Part shown: positions 8,702 through 18,159 of the stretch, piece by piece | Layout of the letters: each line of letters starts with the position of its first letter | Position numbering within the stretch: the first letter of the stretch is position 1 | Origin: Aquimarina mytili | Lineage (GTDB): Bacteria; Bacteroidota; Bacteroidia; Flavobacteriales; Flavobacteriaceae | NCBI RefSeq assembly: GCF_016735115.1 | Contig: NZ_JAERQJ010000009.1 | Span: 1 to 64,000 of the forward strand | Reading direction: 5' to 3' | DNA: 64,000 nucleotides | The notes under the pieces: generated by a model | Databases searched by the model: none | What the model was told of the DNA's origin: nothing | What the model saw: only the letters and a program-made list of their open reading frames with translations | Translations under genes and position numbers: made by a program

Positions 8702-9685
8702 CTAGTGGGTTTCTAGCTCTTTGCTATGAATAAACCATAGATGTTTTTCTAGGTCAATTTTATGAAGACCTTTTTTGCCACTAATCACTACATCATAAGA
8801 AGGTTCTGTAAGAGGAGCTTTGTCTATATAATTTGTTTCAGACATGGCCATACCCGGAAAGGTGATTACCATTCCTTTTTGTAGCTCTTCTGGAGTAATC
8901 CCTGCAGGAACTTCTTTTAGTTTAACAATATGCTGAAAACTTGGTCCCTTAAGTACATAATGTGAAATAAAGGCTTCGTCCCCTTTTCCGAAAAGATAAT
9001 AGGTTAAATTAGGAGGATACATTGCGTGATCATCAAGTGTGTAATGATGAAATACGATTAAGTTTTCTAATACCGCTTTTTTACTTTGAGTAACTGCCTT
9101 TTCTTTTTCCATAAACTGACCATCATTGATCAAATGCTCTACACCATCTACCCAGGGGAAATTGTTATAGAAAATATCATAGCGCAATTCTTTCTTATCA
9201 TCTTGGTTATACTCTCCTTTTTCATTCAAGAACATATCTGCCAATACCATGCTTTCGGCATCAACTTTTGACCACTGTGATAGATTTGCCAAAAAGTATG
9301 GAGCCTCATTATTCTTTTCATAAAACGAAACAAGACGCTTTTGTACATCTTCTCCAAGATCAAATTCGGCAATGATTTGATACTGGTGGTTCGGGTTAGA
9401 AAACATTGGAATATGACAGTAGTATACAGACTCTTTTCCTACCACAACATAACCACCATGTGCATCTGGTACTTCTTGCTTTTTATCATGAACTACTTTA
9501 ACATGGTTAGAAATAAATACAGGATTGGGTTTTTTATGGGTATCTGCATGAGAATCATCATGGGTTTCATGCTCGTGTGTTTCTTCTTTTGGAGTACCAT
9601 AATCACTTTTCGATTCTGTAGATGTGTTTTGAGAACAACTAATAAGGAATACTGAAATGAATAAAAATGTTAGATAATTTTGCAT
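8702..9685 (-). CDS. Lipoprotein with a histidine-rich N-terminal stretch, function unknown
   Basis: The protein has 327 residues. An SPII signal (about 1-17, lipobox LISC) is followed by a His/Asp/Glu-rich stretch, HEHETHDDSHADTHKK, at about residues 36-51, which could bind divalent metal. The remainder contains a second His cluster (IVFHHYTLDDHAMYPPN, about residue 210) and is otherwise unfamiliar. Exposure in the periplasm or outer membrane is inferred from the lipobox. It lies upstream of the PLP decarboxylase on the same strand. A minus-strand TATCTTTG box at 9848-9855 may be its promoter, with a long leader. Confidence 0.75.
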   Translation of the reverse strand: MQNYLTFLFISVFLISCSQNTSTESKSDYGTPKEETHEHETHDDSHADTHKKPNPVFISNHVKVVHDKKQEVPDAHGGYVVVGKESVYYCHIPMFSNPNHQYQIIAEFDLGEDVQKRLVSFYEKNNEAPYFLANLSQWSKVDAESMVLADMFLNEKGEYNQDDKKELRYDIFYNNFPWVDGVEHLINDGQFMEKEKAVTQSKKAVLENLIVFHHYTLDDHAMYPPNLTYYLFGKGDEAFISHYVLKGPSFQHIVKLKEVPAGITPEELQKGMVITFPGMAMSETNYIDKAPLTEPSYDVVISGKKGLHKIDLEKHLWFIHSKELETH

Positions 9686-10055
9686 AATAGGTTATTTTTA
9701 AGGGGTTAAAATGAACTTTTGGCACAAATCATTAACTACTCCTGAAATTTGGCACGAATGTGATTATTCTTAATCTCATATTCAAACAAAGTAGATGTAA
9801 TTAATAGATTTTCAATGATTTAGATTTAAATTTCTTTAATTTGGGTGCAAAGATATTTGAAAATCTATATAAGAGGTTGTCAAAAACTTATGATTTTGTC
9901 ATTTATACTAAAATTATGTCGTATAAAGTTTTGATTGAAAAGTACTTACTGGAATTTTGCCTTGTATAGCAGGATAACTTTATTAACTTTAACGTATTGA
10001 AAACCCTAAAAGAATTCTAATCAAAAACATATTTGTAGCTTATTTTCTAAATTCT
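9686..10055. other. 370-base intergenic region between divergent genes
   Basis: No credible gene is seen. It holds two copies of TTTGGCAC(A/G)AAT at 9718-9729 and 9748-9759, exactly 30 bases apart, and a minus-strand TATCTTTG promoter-like box at 9848-9855. CATATTTG at about 10027-10034 is a weaker plus-strand match near the next gene. Confidence 0.4.
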
Positions 10056-11072
10056 ATGCAAAACATCATACAAAAAGTATTGATCAGTATACTTTTTACA
10101 CTTTTATATCAATACAGTACTGCACAACAAATGAAAGACTCTATAATTAACGATAATTCGTTTAAAATTAAAGAACTACCTCAAAACTCATATCAAGGAG
10201 TATTTAAGAATGGAAAACCTTATGAAGGATATTTTAAAAAAGGAGATCGTGAGTTTTATACAGTTGATTTCTACGAAAAAGGAATTCCGAAGTATCAATA
10301 TTCTATGGATATATTAGAACAAATGAGTGCTACAGAGTTTGTTTTGAACATAAAATCTACATATAAAGAAGGAAAAATATATAATGGCTCCGAGCTTACA
10401 TTAATTAAAGACGGAATTCTGTCTAAACAATTTAATAACGGCGAGCTTGAGCATTTTATGCTCGATGTTTTTGCTGTACATTATTATAATAGACTCACCT
10501 TCAAAAAACAAAAGGATACAATTTTAATCTCTAATCTACAGGAAAAAGACTACCATGTCGCATTATTTGTACAAAATGAAAGATGGATTGCACAACTGAG
10601 GCATCAAGACAATGTTCTGTTTCAACAAGAAAATGTATCGCATTCTGCAACACAATTTCCAAAAAATAGCCTGGTTCGTTTATATATTGAAGATACTATT
10701 GAACGCGGAATAGCGTATCAAATTAGTGACAATAAAAATGTTAGCACCACAGAAGCCAGGATAAATGAAGAGATCTTTAATACATTGGATTTTTCAAAAT
10801 TAATAGATTATGATACTGCGTTTAATACCCTTGCAGAAACAATTATTGAAAATCAGGGGTTCGTTACAGAAAAAAACTATAAAAACCCTCCTACTATTAT
10901 TGCATATTTTGAGACAGATGATAAGGGTGCAATTATAGATGGTATTCGATGTATACATAATAAAGAACGTAGTACATACCAAATTTATAAGGCAGGAAAA
11001 GTTACTAAAGAAGATAGTACAACAATAATTGCATTTCAAGAAATTTTTTCTAACTACATTAGAACTCAATAG
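10056..11072 (+). CDS. Secreted protein of unknown function, weak MORN-like segment
   Basis: The protein has 338 residues with an SPI-type signal peptide (about 1-23, ending STAQ). A segment at about 48-70 (GVFKNGKPYEGYFKKGD) is reminiscent of one or two MORN-type repeats. The remainder is rich in charged and aromatic residues, with no recognised domain or catalytic motif. It is probably periplasmic. The gene is followed 71 bases later by the sugar-dehydrogenase lipoprotein, so the two could be co-transcribed. Confidence 0.65.
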   Translation: MQNIIQKVLISILFTLLYQYSTAQQMKDSIINDNSFKIKELPQNSYQGVFKNGKPYEGYFKKGDREFYTVDFYEKGIPKYQYSMDILEQMSATEFVLNIKSTYKEGKIYNGSELTLIKDGILSKQFNNGELEHFMLDVFAVHYYNRLTFKKQKDTILISNLQEKDYHVALFVQNERWIAQLRHQDNVLFQQENVSHSATQFPKNSLVRLYIEDTIERGIAYQISDNKNVSTTEARINEEIFNTLDFSKLIDYDTAFNTLAETIIENQGFVTEKNYKNPPTIIAYFETDDKGAIIDGIRCIHNKERSTYQIYKAGKVTKEDSTTIIAFQEIFSNYIRTQ

Positions 11073-11143
11073 GATCGTATAAAATAAATTCAAAAAGTAA
11101 AGGTTATCAGTATAAGGGGTTTCACTAATTAAAACATTAGCAT

Positions 11144-12289
11144 ATGAAAAAAGTACTGAAAGCTGTTAGTGTCCTAGTATTGGTTACACTTCTTTTTTGT
11201 TGTTCTGGAGATGATAACAATGCACCTATCAATAATCCCGATCCAGATCCTGTTCCTAATCCAACAGATGCTACTACCACACTGATTAATACACTAAGTG
11301 TACCATGGGAGCTACTTTGGGGGCCTGATAATTTTCTTTGGGTAACCGAGCGTAATGGAAGAATTAGTAGAATCAACCCCGATACTGGCGAGCAACAAGT
11401 AGTGATCACACTAAATAATGTTGCACAACAACAAGAAAGCGGATTACTTGGTATGGCACTTCACCCCGATTTTATAAATACTCCACGGGTATATGTGGTT
11501 TATACCTATTTGAGCGGAAATAACTTACTGGAACGATTGGTACAGTTTACATATAGTAATAATACATTATCGAACGAGACTACACTTATCGATCAAATCC
11601 CGGCCAATAGAATTCATAATGGCAGTAGGCTTCTGATAACGCCCGAGGGTCATTTATATATGTCTACTGGTGATGCCGGAAACACTAGTTTATCCCAGAA
11701 TTCGAACTCTCTGGCGGGAAAAATACTCAGAATCAATCTTGATGGTAGTATACCAACAGACAACCCTATAGCCGGAAGCACTGTCTACAGTTTAGGGCAC
11801 AGAAATCCACAGGGGTTAGCGATACAGCCAGGAGGTCGTATCTATAGTTCAGAACATGGACCAGATACAGATGATGAAATTAATATTATATCCGTTGGTG
11901 CAAACTATGGTTGGCAAGAAGTGCGAGGGTTGATCGACACTCCCGCCGAAGAATCATTTGCAGCCACAACACCAGTAACCGAATCCATTATGAACTGGAC
12001 ACCAACTATTGCGCCTTCAGATCTTGTATACTATACCAGTGATCGTATTCCACAATGGACAAATAAACTTGTAATGACCGTTTTAAAGGATAGGAAAATT
12101 GTTGCACTTACATTAAGTAACGACGGAACGATGGTTACGCAAGAAGAGTCCTTTTTTGAAGATGCTTTTGGACGTATTAGGGATATAGCCGTTTCGCCAA
12201 CAGGGCGTGTTTTTATCGCTACTAATGGCGATTCTTATGGTGATACCAGTAATACGCATCGCATTATCGAAATTAATCGATTGAATTAG
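11144..12289 (+). CDS. PQQ-dependent sugar dehydrogenase family lipoprotein (GSDH/Hhip beta-propeller)
   Basis: The protein has 381 residues. An SPII signal (LLFCCSGDDN) is followed by a Pro/Asp linker and a six-blade propeller. Hallmarks are VPWELLWGPDNFLWVTERNG, MALHPDF, NGSRLLITPEGHLYMSTGD, LAGKILRINLDGSIP, SLGHRNPQGLA and SEHGPDTDDEINII, which contain the PQQ and calcium ligands and the catalytic His region of soluble glucose dehydrogenase relatives. It probably oxidises aldoses or similar sugars at the cell surface. The exact substrate is not readable, and many homologues are called aldose sugar dehydrogenases. Confidence 0.88.
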   Translation: MKKVLKAVSVLVLVTLLFCCSGDDNNAPINNPDPDPVPNPTDATTTLINTLSVPWELLWGPDNFLWVTERNGRISRINPDTGEQQVVITLNNVAQQQESGLLGMALHPDFINTPRVYVVYTYLSGNNLLERLVQFTYSNNTLSNETTLIDQIPANRIHNGSRLLITPEGHLYMSTGDAGNTSLSQNSNSLAGKILRINLDGSIPTDNPIAGSTVYSLGHRNPQGLAIQPGGRIYSSEHGPDTDDEINIISVGANYGWQEVRGLIDTPAEESFAATTPVTESIMNWTPTIAPSDLVYYTSDRIPQWTNKLVMTVLKDRKIVALTLSNDGTMVTQEESFFEDAFGRIRDIAVSPTGRVFIATNGDSYGDTSNTHRIIEINRLN

Positions 12290-12385
12290 TATCAAATAAG
12301 TACATTTTTTCTTTATTGGTATAATCTTTAGCTACTATAATAAGTAGTATTCTCCAAAAAAGTATATATTTAAGCTGACTAACTT

Positions 12386-13054
12386 ATGGAGACTATTACA
12401 ATTAAAACCTTTGAAGAGCTTTTAGAGGCTCTTGAGCGTCAAAAAACGGGGCAAAACTTTGTATATCGTGGAGTATCTAATACTCGTTACGAGCTTATTA
12501 CTTCATTAGGCCGTTGCGAATCAACTACAGGAAAACCAATCAATCGTTTAGAGTCCAGACTCACAAAATTGTTTAAGGAATCTTCTATTCCTTATCTAGA
12601 ACATAAACCCAATAATGAATTAGAATGGCTGGCCATAGCGCAACATTATGGATTACCAACTCGATTACTCGATTGGACCTATAATCCATTAATAGCAATC
12701 TATTTTGCCATAGAATCTACTCCTGTTAACGATGGAGCAGTATATAAGCTTTCGGGCTGTTCTACAATACAAAAACCGGATGAGACAGATCCATATACTC
12801 TGGATAAAGTATATAAATACCGTCCACCGTATATTTCTGCAAGAATCCAGAATCAGGCAGGTTTATTTACAGTACACCATCAGCCCGAGGAAGCATTTGT
12901 CCATGATAAACTCATGAAAGTTGTAATTCCGAAGAAAATTAAAGCTTCGATCAAGAAAACACTTTTTAAATACGGAGTTAATCAACGATTAATGTACCCT
13001 GGTTTAGAAGGAGTTGCTAAGGATTTACGTTGGTTAGAAACCAAAATGTATTAG
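12386..13054 (+). CDS. FRG-domain protein
   Basis: The protein has 222 residues and is almost entirely one FRG domain. It begins with NFVYRGVSNTRYELITSLGR (about residues 25-44), and the hallmark WLAIAQHYGLPTRLLDWTYN lies at about 81-100, followed by PLIAIYFAIE. The family is named after an Arg-Gly-type motif and is widespread, often in variable genomic regions; its biochemical activity is unproven. It has no signal peptide or transmembrane segment. A small unknown gene follows after 99 bases on the same strand and could be its partner. Confidence 0.85.
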   Translation: METITIKTFEELLEALERQKTGQNFVYRGVSNTRYELITSLGRCESTTGKPINRLESRLTKLFKESSIPYLEHKPNNELEWLAIAQHYGLPTRLLDWTYNPLIAIYFAIESTPVNDGAVYKLSGCSTIQKPDETDPYTLDKVYKYRPPYISARIQNQAGLFTVHHQPEEAFVHDKLMKVVIPKKIKASIKKTLFKYGVNQRLMYPGLEGVAKDLRWLETKMY

Positions 13055-13153
13055 TCCATTACTCTGGTTCACTACCACCTTTAAGGAGCTCATTTGCAAA
13101 TGATAAGGTTTTTCTGTACTTTAGGACCAACCCAAATGTAAAAATGATAGCTT

Positions 13154-13405
13154 ATGCACAAAATTACCCTTGAGCAAGAGTTCAACGCTCGACAATTAAC
13201 ACATAAATATAAAGATATCTGGGATCGAGGAATTCACCTCTTTACTATAAATGATCAAAATCGTGATTTCTATTATAGTATTTTCTATGTAGATATGTTA
13301 TTTGCTGAAGTGATTTATAATAAACTCACTGGTGATATTATTACTATCAAGAGTTTTAGCGATAAGGCAAAGATCATGTATTATCTAAGAGAAGATTTTT
13401 CATAG
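13154..13405 (+). CDS. Small hypothetical protein next to the FRG gene
   Basis: The protein has 83 residues beginning MHKITLEQEFNARQLTHK. It is soluble and rich in aromatic and charged residues (YYSIFYVDMLFAEVIYN), with no recognised domain. The start is ATG. It is same-strand with the FRG gene and convergent with the EamA transporter 32 bases on. Its compact size and fixed orientation make it a candidate immunity or accessory factor, but nothing in the sequence proves that. Confidence 0.6.
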   Translation: MHKITLEQEFNARQLTHKYKDIWDRGIHLFTINDQNRDFYYSIFYVDMLFAEVIYNKLTGDIITIKSFSDKAKIMYYLREDFS

Positions 13406-13437
13406 CAGAATCGTATACATACATATACTTTAAAACC

Positions 13438-14268
13438 TTATTTTCTTCTATACCAAATATTTAGAATTAGACCTGTGATTACTAACAGAGTACCCACAAG
13501 GCTTAATAATGGATAAACATCAGAGAACCAGAAAACACCAGCGATCATAGTGAAGATCACTTCTACGTATTTTAAAGAGACAATCTTATTTGTAGCTTGA
13601 GATTGAAAGGCTTTGGTCATAAATAATTGTCCAAAATACCCAAACACCCCAAGACTAAGTAACAAAACCCACTCTACTCCTTTAGGTGTTGTCCACTCAA
13701 ATACAGAAAGTACACCACCTATAATCAAAGAAATCCACATAAAATAATTTACAATCACAACAGGATGATCTCCTTGCCCTATTTTATTGATAAGTACATA
13801 TACAATACCACTAAAAAAGGCTGAGCCAAGGATTAGAAGAAAACCAATAGAGCTAATATTTGGATCAAAACCTTTAATCATTAACACTCCAATAAATGCC
13901 ATTAAGAAAAATAACCATTGTACTGGTTTTACCTGCTCTCTTAAGAAAAACACCGCTAGAATTGTTGCAAAAATTGGAGAAAGATATCGTAATGAAACTG
14001 CAGAACCAATGGGTAAATAATGTACCGACATAAAAAACAGCCCCATTGAGGTTACACCCGCCAAACCTCTATACACTAAGAGTTTCTTTTGATTTCCCAG
14101 CATTGGAATTTTGTGCCACAAAAGATAACTCATCGTAAAAAATAAGGAACCAAATGCTCTAAACAAAACTAACTGCCCACTGCCGAAATGAGCAAGATAC
14201 TTAACAAATAAATTCATCGCAGTAAAGCAAACTGCGCTCAGGAGCATGTAGTATATGGCTTTTTTCAT
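13438..14268 (-). CDS. EamA/DMT-family transporter
   Basis: The protein has 276 residues with about ten membrane segments arranged as two EamA repeats (residues about 5-130 and 140-272). The N-terminal half holds LVLFRAFGSLFFTMSYL and PIGSAVSLRYLSPIFATIL, typical of drug/metabolite exporters of the RhaT/EamA type. The second repeat ends with a basic YRRK tail. The substrate is unknown. A perfect minus-strand TATCTTTG box at 14277-14284 lies only a few bases before the ATG, so the mRNA may be nearly leaderless. Confidence 0.9.
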   Translation of the reverse strand: MKKAIYYMLLSAVCFTAMNLFVKYLAHFGSGQLVLFRAFGSLFFTMSYLLWHKIPMLGNQKKLLVYRGLAGVTSMGLFFMSVHYLPIGSAVSLRYLSPIFATILAVFFLREQVKPVQWLFFLMAFIGVLMIKGFDPNISSIGFLLILGSAFFSGIVYVLINKIGQGDHPVVIVNYFMWISLIIGGVLSVFEWTTPKGVEWVLLLSLGVFGYFGQLFMTKAFQSQATNKIVSLKYVEVIFTMIAGVFWFSDVYPLLSLVGTLLVITGLILNIWYRRK

Positions 14269-14276
14269 GAAGTTAG

Positions 14277-14284
14277 CAAAGATA
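14277..14284 (-). promoter_or_regulatory. Bacteroidetes -7 box for the EamA transporter gene
   Basis: The minus-strand sequence TATCTTTG matches TAnnTTTG. The start codon begins at 14268, so transcription would start at or within a few bases of the ATG. No clear -33 box was found. Confidence 0.4.
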
Positions 14285-14415
14285 CATTTTAAAAGTTGAA
14301 GCTCGCCTACTTCGTTTTGATTTCATGAAATACCAATTTCTAGTCTCTTTGGCATAATAATAGCTTCATTGTAAAATATTTATTACTTTAGTTTTCTTAA
14401 TCCCCAATAACAACT

Positions 14416-15381
14416 ATGAAAAAGCTGTTTCCCCTACTACTGCTTTTTTTAGCACAAATTACCTATTCACAGCAATACACTGTGCTGGATTCTGTACAAA
14501 AAAAGCCTATTTCGTATGCTACTATTTCTTTTGGCAACGGTAACGGTACTTTTGCAGATGCAGATGGTAATTTTCAATTTTCCAAGAAGTGGTATGCCGA
14601 TATTGACACCTTGTACATATCTGCTATGGGGCATAAAGAGCTTGCCATATCCACAAAATCTCTACCAAAAAAGATTCTCTTGGTTGAAGATGTAGCCATG
14701 CTGAAAGAAGTATATATTACAGCAGAGAAAAAAAGGAAATACAAAACCAAAAAATTGGCTTCTCAGGTTCATAACGATTACTTTAGATCCTGGCTTCCTA
14801 CGGTAGAGTCCGAAATCGCTGTTTTTTTTCCTAAGAATACTGAAAAATCGACCAAGATCGCATCGGTGTATTTACCCGTAAAAGTAGAATCTTCTAATAG
14901 AAATGCTACTAAAAATCAATCTTTTTCTACAGTATTTAAGATGCAGTTTTATAGTAATGAGAAGGGCTATCCGGGCCAAAGATTGTACTATGAAGATATT
15001 ATTTTTGAGGTAACAGATAAAGATAAACCTAATTTTGAACTGATCGTTTCAGATTATAAAGTCTTTATTCCAGAAGATGGAGTTTTTATTTCTATTCAGG
15101 TGTTAGGGTACGCCGATAAAGATGGTAAGCTACAACAAACTAAAAAGTATAGCGAGATCGAAACCCGTAAAGGCATTGTAAAGGTTCCTACTACATTTAG
15201 ACCATTATTGCCATTTACCGATAAAATTAATGGGTATAAAACCTTTACCCGAAGGATATTTTTTAAAAACAGGACCTGGCAACGTTTTGATAGAGAGTAT
15301 AGCGATAACAATAACCTGATCAAAAGTAACAATACCAATTACGGCATGGGGTTAAAACTACATTTGTATGAAGATGAGTAA
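14416..15381 (+). CDS. Exported protein with carboxypeptidase-regulatory-like domain
   Basis: The protein has 321 residues with a signal peptide (about 1-18, ending TYSQ). Residues about 20-95 form a CarboxypepD_reg-like (TonB-receptor N-terminal type) beta sandwich: DSVQKKPISYATISFGNG, then FADADGNFQF. The C-terminal region (about 130-320) is an uncharacterised domain common in Bacteroidota, with no barrel or plug. It is probably periplasmic or surface-associated. The gene is monocistronic, and the convergent sulfate permease follows. Confidence 0.75.
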   Translation: MKKLFPLLLLFLAQITYSQQYTVLDSVQKKPISYATISFGNGNGTFADADGNFQFSKKWYADIDTLYISAMGHKELAISTKSLPKKILLVEDVAMLKEVYITAEKKRKYKTKKLASQVHNDYFRSWLPTVESEIAVFFPKNTEKSTKIASVYLPVKVESSNRNATKNQSFSTVFKMQFYSNEKGYPGQRLYYEDIIFEVTDKDKPNFELIVSDYKVFIPEDGVFISIQVLGYADKDGKLQQTKKYSEIETRKGIVKVPTTFRPLLPFTDKINGYKTFTRRIFFKNRTWQRFDREYSDNNNLIKSNNTNYGMGLKLHLYEDE

Positions 15382-15418
15382 GGTTCAGATATATTAGCTA
15401 CTACATATTCTTAGTATT

Positions 15419-17101
15419 CTAATCCAAAAATGACCTTCTGTTTTTATTAAATTGTACAGCGGCTGTATGTACCTCTTGATGTTCTGTTCGGTTTTCTGCA
15501 TATCCCACGGCATCATCAATCGTAAGATAATAATGGTCTACCCCTAGCCTATCTGTAAAACCAGATCGTTTTAAAAAATCTCTAACAGGGCCTATGGTAC
15601 CAACCATTAGTAGTTGAATTTCTAAATCGTCTAAATATTGAAATATATCTTCTAAAACATGCAGCCCCGTACTATCAATATCATGCATATTTGTATTATC
15701 TAAAATTAAAAACTTTGGCAAAGGGTCTCGGGCCGAAATATATTCCTGGATCGTATCTTTAAAATAACTAGAATTACCAAAGTATAATTGATTATCAAAA
15801 CGAATAATAAGATAATCAGGGGATTGCATAGCATCAGGAAATCTATTTATATTTCTATAATACGTGGTTCCTGGAATATTTACAAGTTCAGCAATATGAG
15901 GTCTTGAACTATAATACTGAAGGAAAATAAAAGATAAAATCACTCCAATAAATATCCCTTTCTCTACCCCAAAAGCCAGTGTACCTACAAAAGTGATAAT
16001 CATTACAATAAAATCTCTCCTACGCAGCTTGAAAAGGTACTTAGCTTCGCTAAAATTAATAAGACCAAATACAGAAACCAAGATGATAGCGGCTAAAGTT
16101 GCATTGGGTATATAATAGAAGAATGAGGTTAAAAACAATAAAGATAAAATTACCATAATGGCTGCAATAATAGAAGACATCGTAGTTTTACCTCCAGCTT
16201 CATCATTAATTGCCGATCTACTATAGCTTCCTGATGAAGGTACAGCTTGAAAAAAAGCTCCAATTACTTTGGCAATGCCTAAAGCAAATAACTCTTGATT
16301 AGGCCGGATAATATGATCTCGATTCTTCATTTCTAAAGATTTAGCAATGCCTATACTCCCAACATATCCTATAAAAGTAACGGTTAATACCGAGGGTATA
16401 AGTGCCATCATAGTATCATAGCTCATTTCAGGCACCATAAAAACGGGCAATCCTTTGGGTACATCCTTAATAATGGCCACTCCCATTGTATTCAGATCAA
16501 ATGCATAGGCGGCAATTGTAGTAATTACAAGTACTGTAAGGGCTCCCGGAAAAGAACGTTTCCACTTTTTCAAAATCAAAATAACCGCAATAGAGAACAT
16601 ACAAATTCCAAAAGCAAGCCAGTTTATCTCTAACAAATGACGTATTGCATACCAAATCGTTTGATGTGTATGGGCAAATCTTGGAATATCTAAACCTAAG
16701 CCTTCTTTTAACTGAGAAACAATTATAATGATGGCTGCAGCTGATATAAATCCAGAGATAACAGGTTGAGAAATCAAATTAACCAAAAACCCCATCCGAA
16801 GCACACTCATGATGATTTGCAAAACACCAATTAAAACCCCAGAAAACAAAACAAGTTCTACGAATTTATCTGTAAATGGATCTGCAAGTTGACTTACACC
16901 ACTCATGACCAAAATAGCAGTAACCGCAACGGGACCAATACTTAATTGCCTCGAAGTTCCAAAAAAAGCGTAGAGAAGTAACGGAACCAAACATGCGTAT
17001 AGTCCATAAATTGGAGGAACCCCCATAAGCAAGGCATACGCAATCGCTTGCGGAATCAAGACTACCCCAACGGTTATACCCGCAATTATATCAGACTTCA
17101 A
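15419..17101 (-). CDS. SulP-family inorganic anion transporter with STAS domain
   Basis: The called frame is 560 residues from a TTG start. It has the SulP membrane domain (DIIAGITVGVVLIPQAIAYA near the start, PSSGSYSRSAINDEAGGKT at about 280) and a C-terminal STAS domain at about 430-540 with FLILDNTNMHDIDSTGLHVL. Members move sulfate, bicarbonate or other anions. The frame stays open upstream as far as a stop at 17201-17203 and reads KIFPFLQVFTNKEYNTSILK, a normal SulP N-terminus, but has no ATG, GTG or TTG there. The true start may be a rare codon, or the start was lost. A TSUP exporter gene lies on the other side of the intergenic region. Confidence 0.88.
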   Translation of the reverse strand: MKSDIIAGITVGVVLIPQAIAYALLMGVPPIYGLYACLVPLLLYAFFGTSRQLSIGPVAVTAILVMSGVSQLADPFTDKFVELVLFSGVLIGVLQIIMSVLRMGFLVNLISQPVISGFISAAAIIIIVSQLKEGLGLDIPRFAHTHQTIWYAIRHLLEINWLAFGICMFSIAVILILKKWKRSFPGALTVLVITTIAAYAFDLNTMGVAIIKDVPKGLPVFMVPEMSYDTMMALIPSVLTVTFIGYVGSIGIAKSLEMKNRDHIIRPNQELFALGIAKVIGAFFQAVPSSGSYSRSAINDEAGGKTTMSSIIAAIMVILSLLFLTSFFYYIPNATLAAIILVSVFGLINFSEAKYLFKLRRRDFIVMIITFVGTLAFGVEKGIFIGVILSFIFLQYYSSRPHIAELVNIPGTTYYRNINRFPDAMQSPDYLIIRFDNQLYFGNSSYFKDTIQEYISARDPLPKFLILDNTNMHDIDSTGLHVLEDIFQYLDDLEIQLLMVGTIGPVRDFLKRSGFTDRLGVDHYYLTIDDAVGYAENRTEHQEVHTAAVQFNKNRRSFLD

Positions 17102-17265
17102 AATAGAAGTATTATACTCTTTATTTGTGAAGACTTGAAGAAACGGGAATATTTTATGTATTGCTTTAACGGTCTTTTTATTTTGGTTGATTACGTAAAT
17201 CTACAACAGTTGTCAAATTATGCCAAATGAATTTCGATTAGATCAGTTTATTTTAATGATTTACC

Positions 17266-17273
17266 TATTTTTG
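17266..17273 (+). promoter_or_regulatory. Promoter -7 box for the TSUP gene
   Basis: TATTTTTG matches the Bacteroidetes TAnnTTTG element and lies 38 bases before the ATG at 17312. No convincing -33 box was found. Confidence 0.4.
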
Positions 17274-17311
17274 AGCAAAAAGGATATCACATTAATACTA
17301 TTTAAATCGTA

Positions 17312-18067
17312 ATGAACGAAACATTACTTCTTTTTCTATTGGCGGCTATAGGATTTATAGCGGGAGTTATTAATACTATGGCTGGCGGCGGTTCATTACT
17401 AACACTACCCATGTTAATTTTTATGGGACTCCCACCTGCCGTTGCAAATGGCACAAATCGAATCGGTATTTTTATTCAAAGTATCACATCTGTGGCTGGT
17501 TTTAAAAGTAAGGGTATTAAACCAAATTCGTTTGGAGTTTTTCTGGGTGTATCAGCTCTGGTTGGATCAATAATTGGCGCTCAAATAGCTGTAGACATTA
17601 AAGGCGAAACCTTTAATAAAATTTTAGCCATAGTAATGGTAGTTGTGGTATTTTTTATGGTATTTAAACCAAAAGTAAAAATTGAAGACCTGGTAGAGAG
17701 AACAAAAGGGAAATATTTATGGTTATCTATACTTGCATTTTTCTTTATTGGTTTCTATGGTGGTTTTATACAAGCAGGAGTCGGTATTTTTATTCTTCTT
17801 GCATTAACCTCTATAAACTATATGGGACTAGTTAAAGCTAATGCAGTAAAAGTGTTAGTGGTTTTTATTTATACTATTGGAGCACTAGCTATTTTCATGT
17901 ATAACAAGCAAATAGATTACTTATATGGACTTATTCTTGCTTTAGGTAATGCTTCTGGCGGGTGGATAGCAAGCAGATGGTCTGTAAAAAAGGGAGATGG
18001 TATTGTAAAGATATTTCTAATTGTTATGGTGATTGCCATGGCCATTAAATTATGGTTGGACAATTAG
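17312..18067 (+). CDS. TSUP-family (TauE/SafE) permease
   Basis: The protein has 251 residues with about eight membrane helices in two TauE/SafE halves. The first half contains GVINTMAGGGSLLTLPMLIF and LPPAVANGTNRIGI, the classic TSUP signature. The second half has GFYGGFIQAGVGIFILLAL. Such permeases export or import sulfite, sulfoacetate or related organosulfur anions. The SulP gene is divergent from it, which suggests a shared theme of sulfur-anion transport, although neither substrate is proven. Confidence 0.9.
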   Translation: MNETLLLFLLAAIGFIAGVINTMAGGGSLLTLPMLIFMGLPPAVANGTNRIGIFIQSITSVAGFKSKGIKPNSFGVFLGVSALVGSIIGAQIAVDIKGETFNKILAIVMVVVVFFMVFKPKVKIEDLVERTKGKYLWLSILAFFFIGFYGGFIQAGVGIFILLALTSINYMGLVKANAVKVLVVFIYTIGALAIFMYNKQIDYLYGLILALGNASGGWIASRWSVKKGDGIVKIFLIVMVIAMAIKLWLDN

Positions 18068-18159
18068 GTATTCGGTTAAGATCATGAGTGCCAGATTATC
18101 GCTTATTGCCTGATTATTCTTATCTTTTACACGTAGTAGTAAACATAAAATCATCTCAT

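Noticed and set aside
9341..9655. 104-codon plus-strand open frame
   Set aside because: It lies wholly antisense to the His-rich lipoprotein, whose signal peptide and frame are coherent; the frame's composition is that of a shadow.
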